From Pantoea sp. Aalb (lineage in GTDB: Bacteria > Pseudomonadota > Gammaproteobacteria > Enterobacterales > Enterobacteriaceae): a stretch of 64,000 nucleotides of DNA. The notes under the pieces were generated by a model. That model had not been told where the DNA came from, made no database searches, and saw only the letters and a list, made by a program, of their open reading frames with translations. Shown in pieces: positions 30,397 through 38,763 of this stretch. The translations under genes were made by a program, and so were the position numbers. The stretch covers positions 172,169 through 236,168 of the forward strand of contig NZ_SZZU01000002.1 of the NCBI RefSeq assembly GCF_009829985.1, in the 5' to 3' direction. Position 1 is the stretch's first letter; every line of letters starts with the position of its first letter.

Positions 30397-31764
30397 GTGA
30401 ATTATTTGCCTATTTTTGTAGATATTAAAAATCGTGTGGTTTTGGTTGTTGGCGGTGGTGTTATTGCGGCTCATAAAATTAAATTATTACTTCGTGCTGG
30501 GGCTAAAGTACAAGTAGTTGCGCATGATCTTAATGATGAATTACAAGCATTACTAGATATTAATGCTATTGAACTAATAGCATCTAATTTTAATCCAGAG
30601 ATGTTAGATAATGTTTTTTTAGTAATTTCTGCAACTAACGACAATCAACTTAATACTCAGGTTTTCAAAGCTGCACACTTATGTCATAAGTTAGTAAATG
30701 TGGTTGATGATAAACTAAAGTGTAATTTTATTTTCCCATCTATTATTGATCGTTCTCCATTAATAATAGCTATTTCTTCGAGCGGTACTGCACCAGTTTT
30801 ATCTCGGATATTACGTGAAAAGATTGAATCTTTCTTACCTTCTAATATTGGACAAATAGCAAAAGTAGCAAATAAATTGCGTGATAAAGTAAAGCACTTC
30901 TATCATAAGATATCGGATCGTCGTCGTTTTTGGGAAAATGTATTTAATGGATTATTTACTCGTCCGATGGTTATTGATGACATTGATGAAACATGTAGAA
31001 CTTTAGAGAGTTTGTTATTAGAAAAATATAAGAATAATCAAGGTGAAATTATTTTAGTAGGAGCTGGTCCTGGCGATAGCGGCTTATTAACTTTACGAGG
31101 ATTACAGGTTATTCAAGTAGCTGATGTGGTTTTATATGATTACTTAGTAAGTAGTGAAATATTAGATTTAGTACGACGTGAAGCAAAACTTATATGTGTA
31201 GGCAAACGTGCAGGTTTGCATTCTATCTCTCAAAAAGAAACAAATAATTTAATCATTAAATTAGCTCAACAAGGAAAACGTGTAGTTCGTTTAAAAGGTG
31301 GCGATCCATTTATTTTTGGACGTGGTGCTGAAGAGTTACAAGCGGCACAAAAAGCTAGCATTCCTTTTCAAGTCGTGCCAGGAATTACTGCTGCTATAGG
31401 TGCAACAGCATATGCTGGTATTCCATTAACTCATCGTGATTACGCACAAAGTGTAATTTATATAACCGGTCATTATTGTATAAATAATAAAAGAACTCAT
31501 TGGGAGTTACTTACTCGTTCACATCAGACACTAGTAATTTATATGGGAACAATAAAAGCAGCAGAAATAGCTACAAGATTAATTGAATATGGACGTAATC
31601 CTATCACAACAGTTGCAGTAATTGGTAAAGGTACATGTAAAGATCAGAAAGTATTGATTGGTACTTTAAATGAATTAGAAAAGCTAACTGCTACTATACC
31701 TAAACCAGCATTACTAGTAATTGGAGAAGTAGTAGAACTACATAAAAAGTTAGCATGGTTTTAA
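30397..31764 (+). CDS. cysG: Siroheme synthase (fused methyltransferase/dehydrogenase/chelatase)
   Basis: CysG turns uroporphyrinogen III into siroheme, the cofactor of CysI. The 455 residues (E. coli 457) hold both modules. The N-terminal dehydrogenase/ferrochelatase has VVGGGVIAAHKIKLLLRAGA and FIFPSIIDRSPLIIAISSSG. The C-terminal SAM methyltransferase, from about residue 215, has VGAGPGDSGLLTLRG, RLKGGDPFIFGRGAEE and PGITAAIG. The start is GTG. E. coli K-12 has cysG near nirB, but placement directly before cysDNC is known in several other Enterobacterales. Confidence 0.97.
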   Translation: MNYLPIFVDIKNRVVLVVGGGVIAAHKIKLLLRAGAKVQVVAHDLNDELQALLDINAIELIASNFNPEMLDNVFLVISATNDNQLNTQVFKAAHLCHKLVNVVDDKLKCNFIFPSIIDRSPLIIAISSSGTAPVLSRILREKIESFLPSNIGQIAKVANKLRDKVKHFYHKISDRRRFWENVFNGLFTRPMVIDDIDETCRTLESLLLEKYKNNQGEIILVGAGPGDSGLLTLRGLQVIQVADVVLYDYLVSSEILDLVRREAKLICVGKRAGLHSISQKETNNLIIKLAQQGKRVVRLKGGDPFIFGRGAEELQAAQKASIPFQVVPGITAAIGATAYAGIPLTHRDYAQSVIYITGHYCINNKRTHWELLTRSHQTLVIYMGTIKAAEIATRLIEYGRNPITTVAVIGKGTCKDQKVLIGTLNELEKLTATIPKPALLVIGEVVELHKKLAWF

Positions 31765-31815
31765 TATTTAATATATTAAAAATTTTATTAATAATAACAT
31801 GTGCCTTAAGGAGAA

Positions 31816-32727
31816 ATGATGAATCGTAATCGTTTAAATTATCTACAGAAGTTAGAAGCAGAAAGTATCTATATCATACGTGAGGTTGTAGCCGAATTTA
31901 ATAAACCTGTTATGATGTATTCTATCGGTAAGGATTCTTCAGTAATGCTTATGATAGCACATAAAGCTTTTTATCCTGGTAGATTGCCTTTTCCTTTATT
32001 GCACATTGATACAGGATGGAAATTTCGTGATATGTATACATTTCGCGATCAAATTACAAAAGAGATGAATGCTGAATTATTAATATATCGTAACCCAAAA
32101 GGCTTATCAGTAAATATTAATCCATTTATACATGGTAGTTCTAAGTATACTGATATGATGAAAACGGAAGCTTTAAAACAAGCTCTTAATATATATGGAT
32201 TTGATGCAGCTTTTGGAGGAGCCCGTCGTGATGAAGATAAATCACGTGCTAAAGAACGTATTTATTCTTTTCGTGATCAATTTCATCGTTGGGATCCAAA
32301 AAATCAGCGTCCAGAGCTATGGTATAATTATAATGGACAAATTAACAAAGGCGAAAATATTCGAGTATTCCCCTTGTCTAATTGGACTGAATTGGATATT
32401 TGGCAGTATATTTTTTTTGAAAACATTAAAATAGTGCCGTTATATTTCGCTGCACCACGTCCTGTATTAGAACGTGATGGTGTACTACTGGTAATTGATG
32501 ATGATCGTATTAATCTACAATCTGAAGAAATAATAAAACAGCGTATGGTCCGTTTTCGAACTCTTGGATGTTGGCCATTAACTGGAGCTATTGAATCTCA
32601 AGCAAAAACTGTTCCAGAAATTATTGAAGAAATGTTGCTCTCTATTACAAGTGAGCGCCATGGACGGATGATTGATCGTGATCAAGATAGCTCAATGGAA
32701 TTTAAAAAACGTCATGGTTATTTCTAA
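31816..32727 (+). CDS. cysD: Sulfate adenylyltransferase subunit 2
   Basis: CysD with CysN makes adenosine 5'-phosphosulfate from sulfate and ATP. The 303 residues (E. coli 302) keep the PP-loop YSIGKDSSVM, HIDTGWKFR, GGARRDEDKSRAKERI and the LGCWPLTGAIES block. The start is ATGATG after GGAGAA; either ATG could be used. cysN follows 14 bp later. Confidence 0.98.
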   Translation: MMNRNRLNYLQKLEAESIYIIREVVAEFNKPVMMYSIGKDSSVMLMIAHKAFYPGRLPFPLLHIDTGWKFRDMYTFRDQITKEMNAELLIYRNPKGLSVNINPFIHGSSKYTDMMKTEALKQALNIYGFDAAFGGARRDEDKSRAKERIYSFRDQFHRWDPKNQRPELWYNYNGQINKGENIRVFPLSNWTELDIWQYIFFENIKIVPLYFAAPRPVLERDGVLLVIDDDRINLQSEEIIKQRMVRFRTLGCWPLTGAIESQAKTVPEIIEEMLLSITSERHGRMIDRDQDSSMEFKKRHGYF

Positions 32728-32741
32728 GGAAACATTAAATA

Positions 32742-34175
32742 ATGAATATGGTTATCGCACAACAAAAGCTCGCTGAGTGTGGCGGAATAAAATCTTGGTT
32801 AAAATTACAGAAACAAAAAAGTTTATTACGTTTTTTAACTTGTGGAAGTGTCGATGATGGAAAAAGTACCCTTATAGGTCGATTATTACACGATACTTTC
32901 CAAATTTATGAAGACCATCTTTTATTGCTTAAAAAAGATAGTAAACGTCATGGTACTCAAGAACAAAAAATTGATTTTTCATTACTTGTAGATGGTTTAC
33001 AAGCAGAACGTGAACAGGGAATTACGATTGATGTCGCTTATCGCTATTTTTCTACTGAAAAACGAAAATTTATTATAGCTGATACTCCTGGACATGAACA
33101 ATATACTCGTAATATGGTAACTGGTGCTTCAACTTGTGAGTTAGCTATTTTATTAATTGATGTACGTAAGGGTATTTTAAATCAAACTCGCAGGCACAGT
33201 TTTATTTCTACACTATTAGGTATAAAACATTTAGTTGTTGCAATTAACAAAATGGATTTAGTAGATTATAATCAGGAAATATTTGAGAAAATCAAATTAA
33301 ATTATCTTGATTTTAGTGCACAATTATCTAAAAACATAAATATATTATTTATTCCAATATCTGCTTTAAAAGGAGAGAACATTGTAAAGCCGAGTAAAAA
33401 TATGGCATGGTATTTTGGTCCTACATTACTAGAAATATTAGAAACCATAGAGATAAATTATGATATAAGTAATGAATCTATGCGTTTTCCAGTTCAATAT
33501 GTTAATCGTCTTTATCTTGATTTCCGAGGTTATTCTGGAACCTTAGCTGCTGGGATAGTGCAGGTAGGACAATATGTAAAGATTTTACCATCAGGTATTG
33601 AATCAAGTATTTCTCGAATTGTAACTTCTAATGGTGATTTGCAGAAGGCGAGTGTTGGCGAAGCAATTACTTTAGTTTTAAACAATGAAATTGATATCAG
33701 CCGTGGTAATGTATTAGTAGATAGAATAGATAACTTAACAGCAGCCCAATCAGCTATCGTTGATGTCGTATGGATGGCAGAACAAGCATTATATCCCAAT
33801 CAAACTTATGAAGTTAAAATCGCCAATAAAAAAGCACGTGGTTATATAGATAAAATTATTTATCAGATTGAAATAAATACCTTAGAAAAACATATTACCG
33901 AGAGTTTACCTTTAAATAGTATTGGTTTAATAGAAATGACATTTGATGAACCTATGATATTAGATTCTTATAAGCAAAACTCAGTCACTGGAGGCATGAT
34001 ATTTATTGATCAACTAAGTAATGCTACTGTAGGAGCAGGTATGATTAATCAAGTGATAGATAAAAAGCTTATAGAAGTTAGCCCATATAGTAATTTTGAA
34101 TTAGAATTAAATTCGTTAGTATGTAATCACTTTCCTCATTGGGGGGCTCGTAATTTATCAGGTAATAAACAATGA
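32742..34175 (+). CDS. cysN: Sulfate adenylyltransferase subunit 1 (GTPase)
   Basis: CysN couples GTP hydrolysis to sulfate activation by CysD. The 477 residues (E. coli 475) show the translational GTPase motifs GSVDDGKSTLIGRLL near residue 34, the G2 region around EREQGITIDVAYRYF, DTPGHEQYTRNM and NKMDLV, followed by the beta-barrel domains. The stop overlaps the cysC ATG (ATGA). Confidence 0.98.
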   Translation: MNMVIAQQKLAECGGIKSWLKLQKQKSLLRFLTCGSVDDGKSTLIGRLLHDTFQIYEDHLLLLKKDSKRHGTQEQKIDFSLLVDGLQAEREQGITIDVAYRYFSTEKRKFIIADTPGHEQYTRNMVTGASTCELAILLIDVRKGILNQTRRHSFISTLLGIKHLVVAINKMDLVDYNQEIFEKIKLNYLDFSAQLSKNINILFIPISALKGENIVKPSKNMAWYFGPTLLEILETIEINYDISNESMRFPVQYVNRLYLDFRGYSGTLAAGIVQVGQYVKILPSGIESSISRIVTSNGDLQKASVGEAITLVLNNEIDISRGNVLVDRIDNLTAAQSAIVDVVWMAEQALYPNQTYEVKIANKKARGYIDKIIYQIEINTLEKHITESLPLNSIGLIEMTFDEPMILDSYKQNSVTGGMIFIDQLSNATVGAGMINQVIDKKLIEVSPYSNFELELNSLVCNHFPHWGARNLSGNKQ

Positions 34176-34789
34176 TGTTACAAAATAAGAACTATATTAA
34201 AAATATAATATGGCATAATCATCTAGTAACTTGTACTGATCGTGAACAACATCATGGACATAAAAGTATATTATTATGGTTTACAGGACTTTCTGGTTCT
34301 GGTAAATCTACTATAGCTAGTGAAATGGAATATATACTTTATCATTTAGGTATTAGTACCTATTTGCTAGATGGTGATAATTTAAGACATGGACTATGTC
34401 GGGATCTTGATTTTAATGTTAATGATCGCAAAGAAAATATTCGTCGTGTTGCTGAAGTAGCAAAATTAATGGTAGATGCTGGATTAATAGTTTTAGCAGC
34501 TTTTATCTCGCCATATCGATCTGATCGTAAAATGGTACGTAATTTACTTGGACATGAACGGTTTTTAGAAATTTTTATGGATACACCTTTGGAAATATGT
34601 GAAGCACGAGATCCTAAAGGTTTATATAAAAAAGCACGAGCTGGTAAGTTAAAAAATTTTACAGGATTAAATGCTGTTTATGAAGTACCAGATGCTCCTG
34701 ATATTTATCTTAATGGTCAACAATTAGTAACTAAATTAATTGATCAATTATTAGATTTTCTATTTCATCATAATATTATCAAAGTATAA
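34172..34789 (+). CDS. cysC: Adenylylsulfate kinase
   Basis: CysC phosphorylates APS to PAPS, the substrate of CysH. The 205 residues (E. coli 201) have the P-loop GLSGSGKSTIA near residue 36, DGDNLRHGL, RRVAEVAKL, FISPYRSDR and GLYKKARAG. It ends the cysGDNC set and is translationally coupled to cysN. Confidence 0.98.
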   Translation: MMLQNKNYIKNIIWHNHLVTCTDREQHHGHKSILLWFTGLSGSGKSTIASEMEYILYHLGISTYLLDGDNLRHGLCRDLDFNVNDRKENIRRVAEVAKLMVDAGLIVLAAFISPYRSDRKMVRNLLGHERFLEIFMDTPLEICEARDPKGLYKKARAGKLKNFTGLNAVYEVPDAPDIYLNGQQLVTKLIDQLLDFLFHHNIIKV

Positions 34790-35110
34790 GAGTAAAATAT
34801 GATTTTTGTATTAATTTCTTAAATTTATTTTTAAAATTTTTAATTCTTGCAATATTTTATAAATTATATAAAACATGGCATTACAATGTAAATATAGCCT
34901 ATACAATATTAATTGTTAATTATGATTAATAAATATTAATATATTTAATTTTATTCTATTTATTTATAGAAGATCAATTATCATAATTTCCATGAAACCA
35001 ATTTCATATATATTAATAATAAATATATATTTCTTCTTAAAATCGATTGTTTAGTAATACTCACCATATAAAATAATCAAAAATTTAAACAATTTTTAGT
35101 GAGCTTCATG
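34790..35110 (+). other. Gene-free spacer between cysC and ftsB
   Basis: E. coli has ygbE here. About 320 bp remain with no recognisable frame. The ftsB promoter is probably inside it. Confidence 0.6.
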
Positions 35111-35383
35111 ATGGAAAAGTTAGTATTATTATTACTCATATTACTGGGATGGTTTCAGTATTCTTTTTGGTTAGGTGAAAACGGTATTTATGATTATAAA
35201 CGTATTAATGAAAATATTATTTTACAACAGGAATATAATTCCAAAATTAAAAAAGTTAATAGTCAATTAATTATTGAAATCGAAGATCTTAATTGTAATC
35301 TTGATGCAATTGAAGAACGTGCACGTAGTGAATTAGGCATGATTAAGCCAGGCGAAACATTTTATCGATTCATACAAGAATAA
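35111..35383 (+). CDS. ftsB: Cell division protein FtsB
   Basis: FtsB joins FtsL and FtsQ in the divisome at the inner membrane. The protein has one N-terminal membrane segment (LVLLLLILLGWFQYSFW), a periplasmic coiled coil and the conserved EERARSELGMIKPGETFYR end. The ATG at 35111 gives MEKLVLLLL, aligned with E. coli MGKLTLLLL. ATG 35108 and GTG 35099 are in frame, but GTGAG at 35099 looks like the Shine-Dalgarno. At 90 residues it lacks most of the E. coli tail (103). ispD follows, as in E. coli. Confidence 0.95.
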   Translation: MEKLVLLLLILLGWFQYSFWLGENGIYDYKRINENIILQQEYNSKIKKVNSQLIIEIEDLNCNLDAIEERARSELGMIKPGETFYRFIQE

Positions 35384-35423
35384 AATCAAATATTATAAAT
35401 ATAAAATCAAAGTATAATAAATT

Positions 35424-36137
35424 ATGAATAATAGTACTCAACAATTACTTTCTGACGTAATTGCAGTTATTCCTGCTGCTGGCATCGGTAGTAGAATGCA
35501 AACTCCATGTCCTAAACAATATTTAACTATTGGTCAATTTACTATTTTAGAGTATAGCGTAGCTTGTATTTTAGCACATCGAGCAATAAAAAAAATAGTG
35601 CTAGTGCTTAATCCAGATGATCAATGGTTTGATTCATTACCTTTAGCAAAAGATAATCGTATTATTCAAATAAAGACAGGTGGATCTATACGTGCTGAGT
35701 CAGTACTAGCAGGGTTACAAGCAGTCTATAGTGATTGGGTTTTAATACATGATGCAGTACGTCCATGCTTACATTTAAATGATTTAAAACGTTTACTACT
35801 ATTACAAAAATATAGTAAAATAGGAGGAATTTTAGCAGTGCCAGTTATTGATACAATAAAGTTCGGTAACTCAGAACAAAAAACTATTATTAAGACTATT
35901 AAACGTGAGTGTTTATGGCATGCGTTAACACCACAGTTCTTTCCAAGATTATTACTCACTAATTGTTTGAAACAAGCCTTAAAAAGAGGAGTAACTATTA
36001 CTGATGAGGCTTCAGCTCTTGAATATTGTGGCTATTATCCTGAATTAATAGTTGGTCGTAGAGATAATATTAAAGTAACAAAATTAGAAGACTTAGCTTT
36101 AGTATCTTTCTATCTAAACATTAACCAAACTATATGA
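35424..36137 (+). CDS. ispD: 2-C-methyl-D-erythritol 4-phosphate cytidylyltransferase
   Basis: IspD adds CMP to methylerythritol phosphate in the non-mevalonate isoprenoid pathway. The 237 residues (E. coli 236) carry the nucleotide-binding IPAAGIGSRMQTPCPKQYL near residue 16, the VLIHDAVRPC block and VPVIDTIK, and end with the GRRDNIKVT motif. ispF begins 11 bp after the stop. Confidence 0.98.
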   Translation: MNNSTQQLLSDVIAVIPAAGIGSRMQTPCPKQYLTIGQFTILEYSVACILAHRAIKKIVLVLNPDDQWFDSLPLAKDNRIIQIKTGGSIRAESVLAGLQAVYSDWVLIHDAVRPCLHLNDLKRLLLLQKYSKIGGILAVPVIDTIKFGNSEQKTIIKTIKRECLWHALTPQFFPRLLLTNCLKQALKRGVTITDEASALEYCGYYPELIVGRRDNIKVTKLEDLALVSFYLNINQTI

Positions 36138-36148
36138 GTGTATAATGA

Positions 36149-36631
36149 ATGCGTATTGGACACGGATTTGATGTGCATCCATTTGGTGGTAAAGGTCCAC
36201 TAATAATTGGTGGCGTTCATATTCCATTTAGATATAGTCTTGTCGCTCATTCCGATGGAGATGTCGTCCTACATGCAATCACCGATGCTTTGCTGAGTGC
36301 TGCTGCTATGGGAGATATCGGACAGCTATTTCCGGATACTAATCCAACTTTTAAAGGCATTAATAGCCGTATATTACTATGCAATGCATGGAAGTTAATT
36401 CAACAAAAAAGATCTTATCAAATTGGTAATATTGATGTTACTATTATTGCTCAAATACCAACAATGCTTCCATATTTATTACAAATGCGTATTAATCTTA
36501 CTGAGGATCTTGGATGTAATATTGATGATGTAAATATTAAGGCAACTACTACCGAAAGGCTCGGATGTATTGGACGTTGTGAAGGTATTGCTTGTGAGAC
36601 CGTTGTCTTTTTGATTAAAAAAAGTAATTAA
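36149..36631 (+). CDS. ispF: 2-C-methyl-D-erythritol 2,4-cyclodiphosphate synthase
   Basis: IspF cyclises the product of the IspD/IspE steps. The 160 residues (E. coli 159) have the zinc site in MRIGHGFDVH, AHSDGDVVLHAITDALL, GDIGQLFPDT, and the C-terminal ATTTERLGCIGRCEGIAC. An out-of-frame ATG lies 4 bp before the true start. truD and surE, which follow in E. coli, are gone. Confidence 0.98.
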   Translation: MRIGHGFDVHPFGGKGPLIIGGVHIPFRYSLVAHSDGDVVLHAITDALLSAAAMGDIGQLFPDTNPTFKGINSRILLCNAWKLIQQKRSYQIGNIDVTIIAQIPTMLPYLLQMRINLTEDLGCNIDDVNIKATTTERLGCIGRCEGIACETVVFLIKKSN

Positions 36632-36904
36632 TTTTTTTTCAAATTTCAAAGTACTTAAATAAGAAGACCCTATAAAAAATTATATTGACAATAATAAATT
36701 AAGTAGTTTATCTGTCATATATAGCTTATTAGGCCATATTATTATATTAAATTTCCATTATTAGAACTTTGACTATGATAAATCATAATACTTTCAATGA
36801 TTTTTTTGATTTGGTCTTTTCTAAAAATTAATAACCTATTTGATGATGCTAGCTTAATTTCTACTGATCATTACTATAGATACCTTTCTTTAAGTGTATT
36901 AAAG

Positions 36905-37310
36905 CCTTTCTAGAAAAAGCATATCTGCAAGAAGTTAGAAATAAATGGTTATTTAAAGCTAATATTGATTTACCTCTAACTACCCTACTAAAACTGTACT
37001 ATGATTCATCATAATATGTATTAAAAATTAGAACTGGTCTTGATTATTAAATTTTCATATATTTAGAGCATATTTATGCTATAGAACGTAGTAAAAGATT
37101 ACAGGGGTAAGTTACATATCGTTTAAAGCAACTAAATTTGTATAGTATTTTACTTATCATAGCGATGAATGGCATCGATAGGTAAAACATGACCTATTTA
37201 ATGCTATTATTGTTATAATCGCCATTCTTTTTAAAAACCCGTTTAAATTAATAGTAAAATTAAATTACGGAGAGAACATGGTATTCCAATCTGGCAAATA
37301 TTATTAAATA
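36905..37310 (+). pseudogene. pcm: pcm remnant (protein-L-isoaspartate methyltransferase)
   Basis: Pieces in different frames align in order with E. coli Pcm. FLEKAYLQEVRNKW...IDLPL matches FVDEAFEQKAWDNIALPI. VLKIRTGLDY-stop-IFIYLEHIYAIERSKRLQG matches VLEIGTGSGYQTAILAHLV...VERIKGLQ. The last piece, TYHSDEWH...FNAIIV, matches STRHGDGWQ...FDAIIV. There are several stops and shifts. The place, between ispF and nlpD, is that of pcm in E. coli. The region 36632-36904 before it may hold the last scraps of surE (DDASLIST), but that is too weak to call. Confidence 0.65.
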
Positions 37311-37322
37311 CTTAAACGTTTA

Positions 37323-37402
37323 TAGTATTATAGTATTATACTATTATAGTATTATAGTATTATAGTATTATAGTATTATAGTATTATAGTATTATAGTAT
37401 TG
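37323..37402 (+). repeat. 8-bp tandem repeat, 10 units of TAGTATTA
   Basis: Ten units of TAGTATTA stand head to tail. The third is TACTATTA and the last is TAGTATTG. The array lies directly after the pcm remnant and about 200 bp before nlpD. No coding or known regulatory role is evident; copy number could vary by replication slippage. Confidence 0.95.
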
Positions 37403-37605
37403 ATATTACTGAATAAATCTATTAAATTGTCTATTTTATCCAATGAATTTAATGATATTTAAAGTGTAATTTTTATTGATACTTATAAGGCATATATCAT
37501 TGATTAATATCATTATATTTATTTGAATATATTTTTTAATAAATAAACAATGTAATAAAAATATTTGGTTAAGTTATTTTAAAATTACTATTATGTGAGG
37601 ACTCA

Positions 37606-38706
37606 ATGAGCATTGGAAGTAAATTTTTTCAATTAAGTTATCATATAATATTATTTTTTTTAATTACTATTTTATTAATTAGTTGTAGTCAAAATGATTT
37701 TTTATATGCTCCTATTAGCAAAATTACTCATATACCATCTTCATTAGCGATTAAAAAAATATCGCACTTATCTTTATTTCATGATTACAAATTAAATTAT
37801 CTTAAACCATCTATCCCATCTTCTCAATTAATTACGATTAATAATGATAATAAATATGATAATATTAAGCATAATTTAATTATCTATAATAGAAATTATA
37901 AAAATATCTTGAAAAAAAAAGGATATTATCGAAATCAAACTTATACTGTCAAATATGGAGATACATTATTTTATATTGCATGGATTACTGGATGCGATCT
38001 TCACAATTTAGCACAGCATAATAATATATCAATACCTTATCGATTGAAAATAGGACAAAAATTGCATATTATAGGTAATAATTTTACCAAAATAAATTCA
38101 ATAATCACTACATCTAATAAAATACAGTCTAGTATTTTTATGTCAAATAGTTTAAAAAATATTAAATCTCATTTGAGAACAAAGCAACCTGTTATTATAT
38201 ATTCTGATCATTTACATAATTTATTACATAGTAAATTCCTATCGTCAAAAGTTAACAATCATTTAGCAAAAACTACAGCTCCGATTACTACTTCTCTTAC
38301 AGTTAGCAATAGAACTAATAATAATACATTAGTGAAAAGCTGGGTTTGGCCAGTTGTTAATGGTAAAATAGTTAATAATTTTTCTACACAGGAAAGTGGA
38401 AATAAAGGTATCGATATTGTTGGTTTACGTGGACAACCTGTTGTTTCTGCTGCAGCTGGAAAAGTGGTATATACAGGTAATGTACTCCGTGGATACGGTA
38501 ATTTAATTATTGTTAAACATAATGAAGATTGTCTTAGTGCTTATGCTTATAATGATACAGTTCTAGTTCAGGAACAACAAGAAGTTAAAGCAGGACAAAA
38601 AATTGCTACTATAGGAAGTACTGGAACTAATTCTTTGAAGTTGCACTTTGAAATTCGTTACAAGGGAAAATCTGTAAATCCATTACGTTATTTACCACAG
38701 CGCTAA
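37606..38706 (+). CDS. nlpD: Lipoprotein NlpD, amidase activator
   Basis: NlpD is an outer-membrane lipoprotein that in E. coli activates the murein amidase AmiC during daughter cell separation. The 366 residues (E. coli 379) have a signal peptide ending in a lipobox at Cys27 (LLISC), a LysM domain near residues 105-150 (YTVKYGDTLFYIAW), a low-complexity linker and a C-terminal LytM/M23 domain from about 255. The LytM site is degenerate (GNKGIDIVG in place of a zinc motif), as in E. coli, fitting an activator rather than an enzyme. GTGAGGAC precedes the ATG. In E. coli the main rpoS promoter lies inside nlpD. amiC is absent from its expected place beside argA. A run of nine A occurs near 37912. 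Confidence 0.96.
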   Translation: MSIGSKFFQLSYHIILFFLITILLISCSQNDFLYAPISKITHIPSSLAIKKISHLSLFHDYKLNYLKPSIPSSQLITINNDNKYDNIKHNLIIYNRNYKNILKKKGYYRNQTYTVKYGDTLFYIAWITGCDLHNLAQHNNISIPYRLKIGQKLHIIGNNFTKINSIITTSNKIQSSIFMSNSLKNIKSHLRTKQPVIIYSDHLHNLLHSKFLSSKVNNHLAKTTAPITTSLTVSNRTNNNTLVKSWVWPVVNGKIVNNFSTQESGNKGIDIVGLRGQPVVSAAAGKVVYTGNVLRGYGNLIIVKHNEDCLSAYAYNDTVLVQEQQEVKAGQKIATIGSTGTNSLKLHFEIRYKGKSVNPLRYLPQR

Positions 38707-38763
38707 TTCGGTAGAACTAATTATGTAGTTGTTCTGCTATTGGATCACGGGTAGGAGCCGATT
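38647..38763 (+). promoter_or_regulatory. rpoS mRNA leader with conserved regulatory sequence
   Basis: The end of nlpD and the spacer match the E. coli rpoS leader as I recall it. TTTGAAATTCGTTACAAGGG (38647-38666) is the segment bound by the small RNA DsrA and by the inhibitory pairing in E. coli. GGATCACGGGTAGGAGCC (38742-38759) is the Shine-Dalgarno region. Between them is a stem GTAGAAC / GTTCTGC (38711-38717, 38731-38737), or inside it AACTA / TAGTT, where E. coli also has a hairpin. The sequence match is direct; that small RNAs still act here is inference. Confidence 0.7.

Noticed and set aside
36700..36904. A surE C-terminal remnant (DDASLIST)
   Set aside because: The match is only a few residues long; it fits synteny but is not distinguishable from chance.
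37323..37402. The 8-bp tandem array as a CRISPR or an origin iteron cluster
   Set aside because: There are no spacers, the unit is too short and pure A/T/G, and no replication genes or DnaA-box-like motifs lie nearby.
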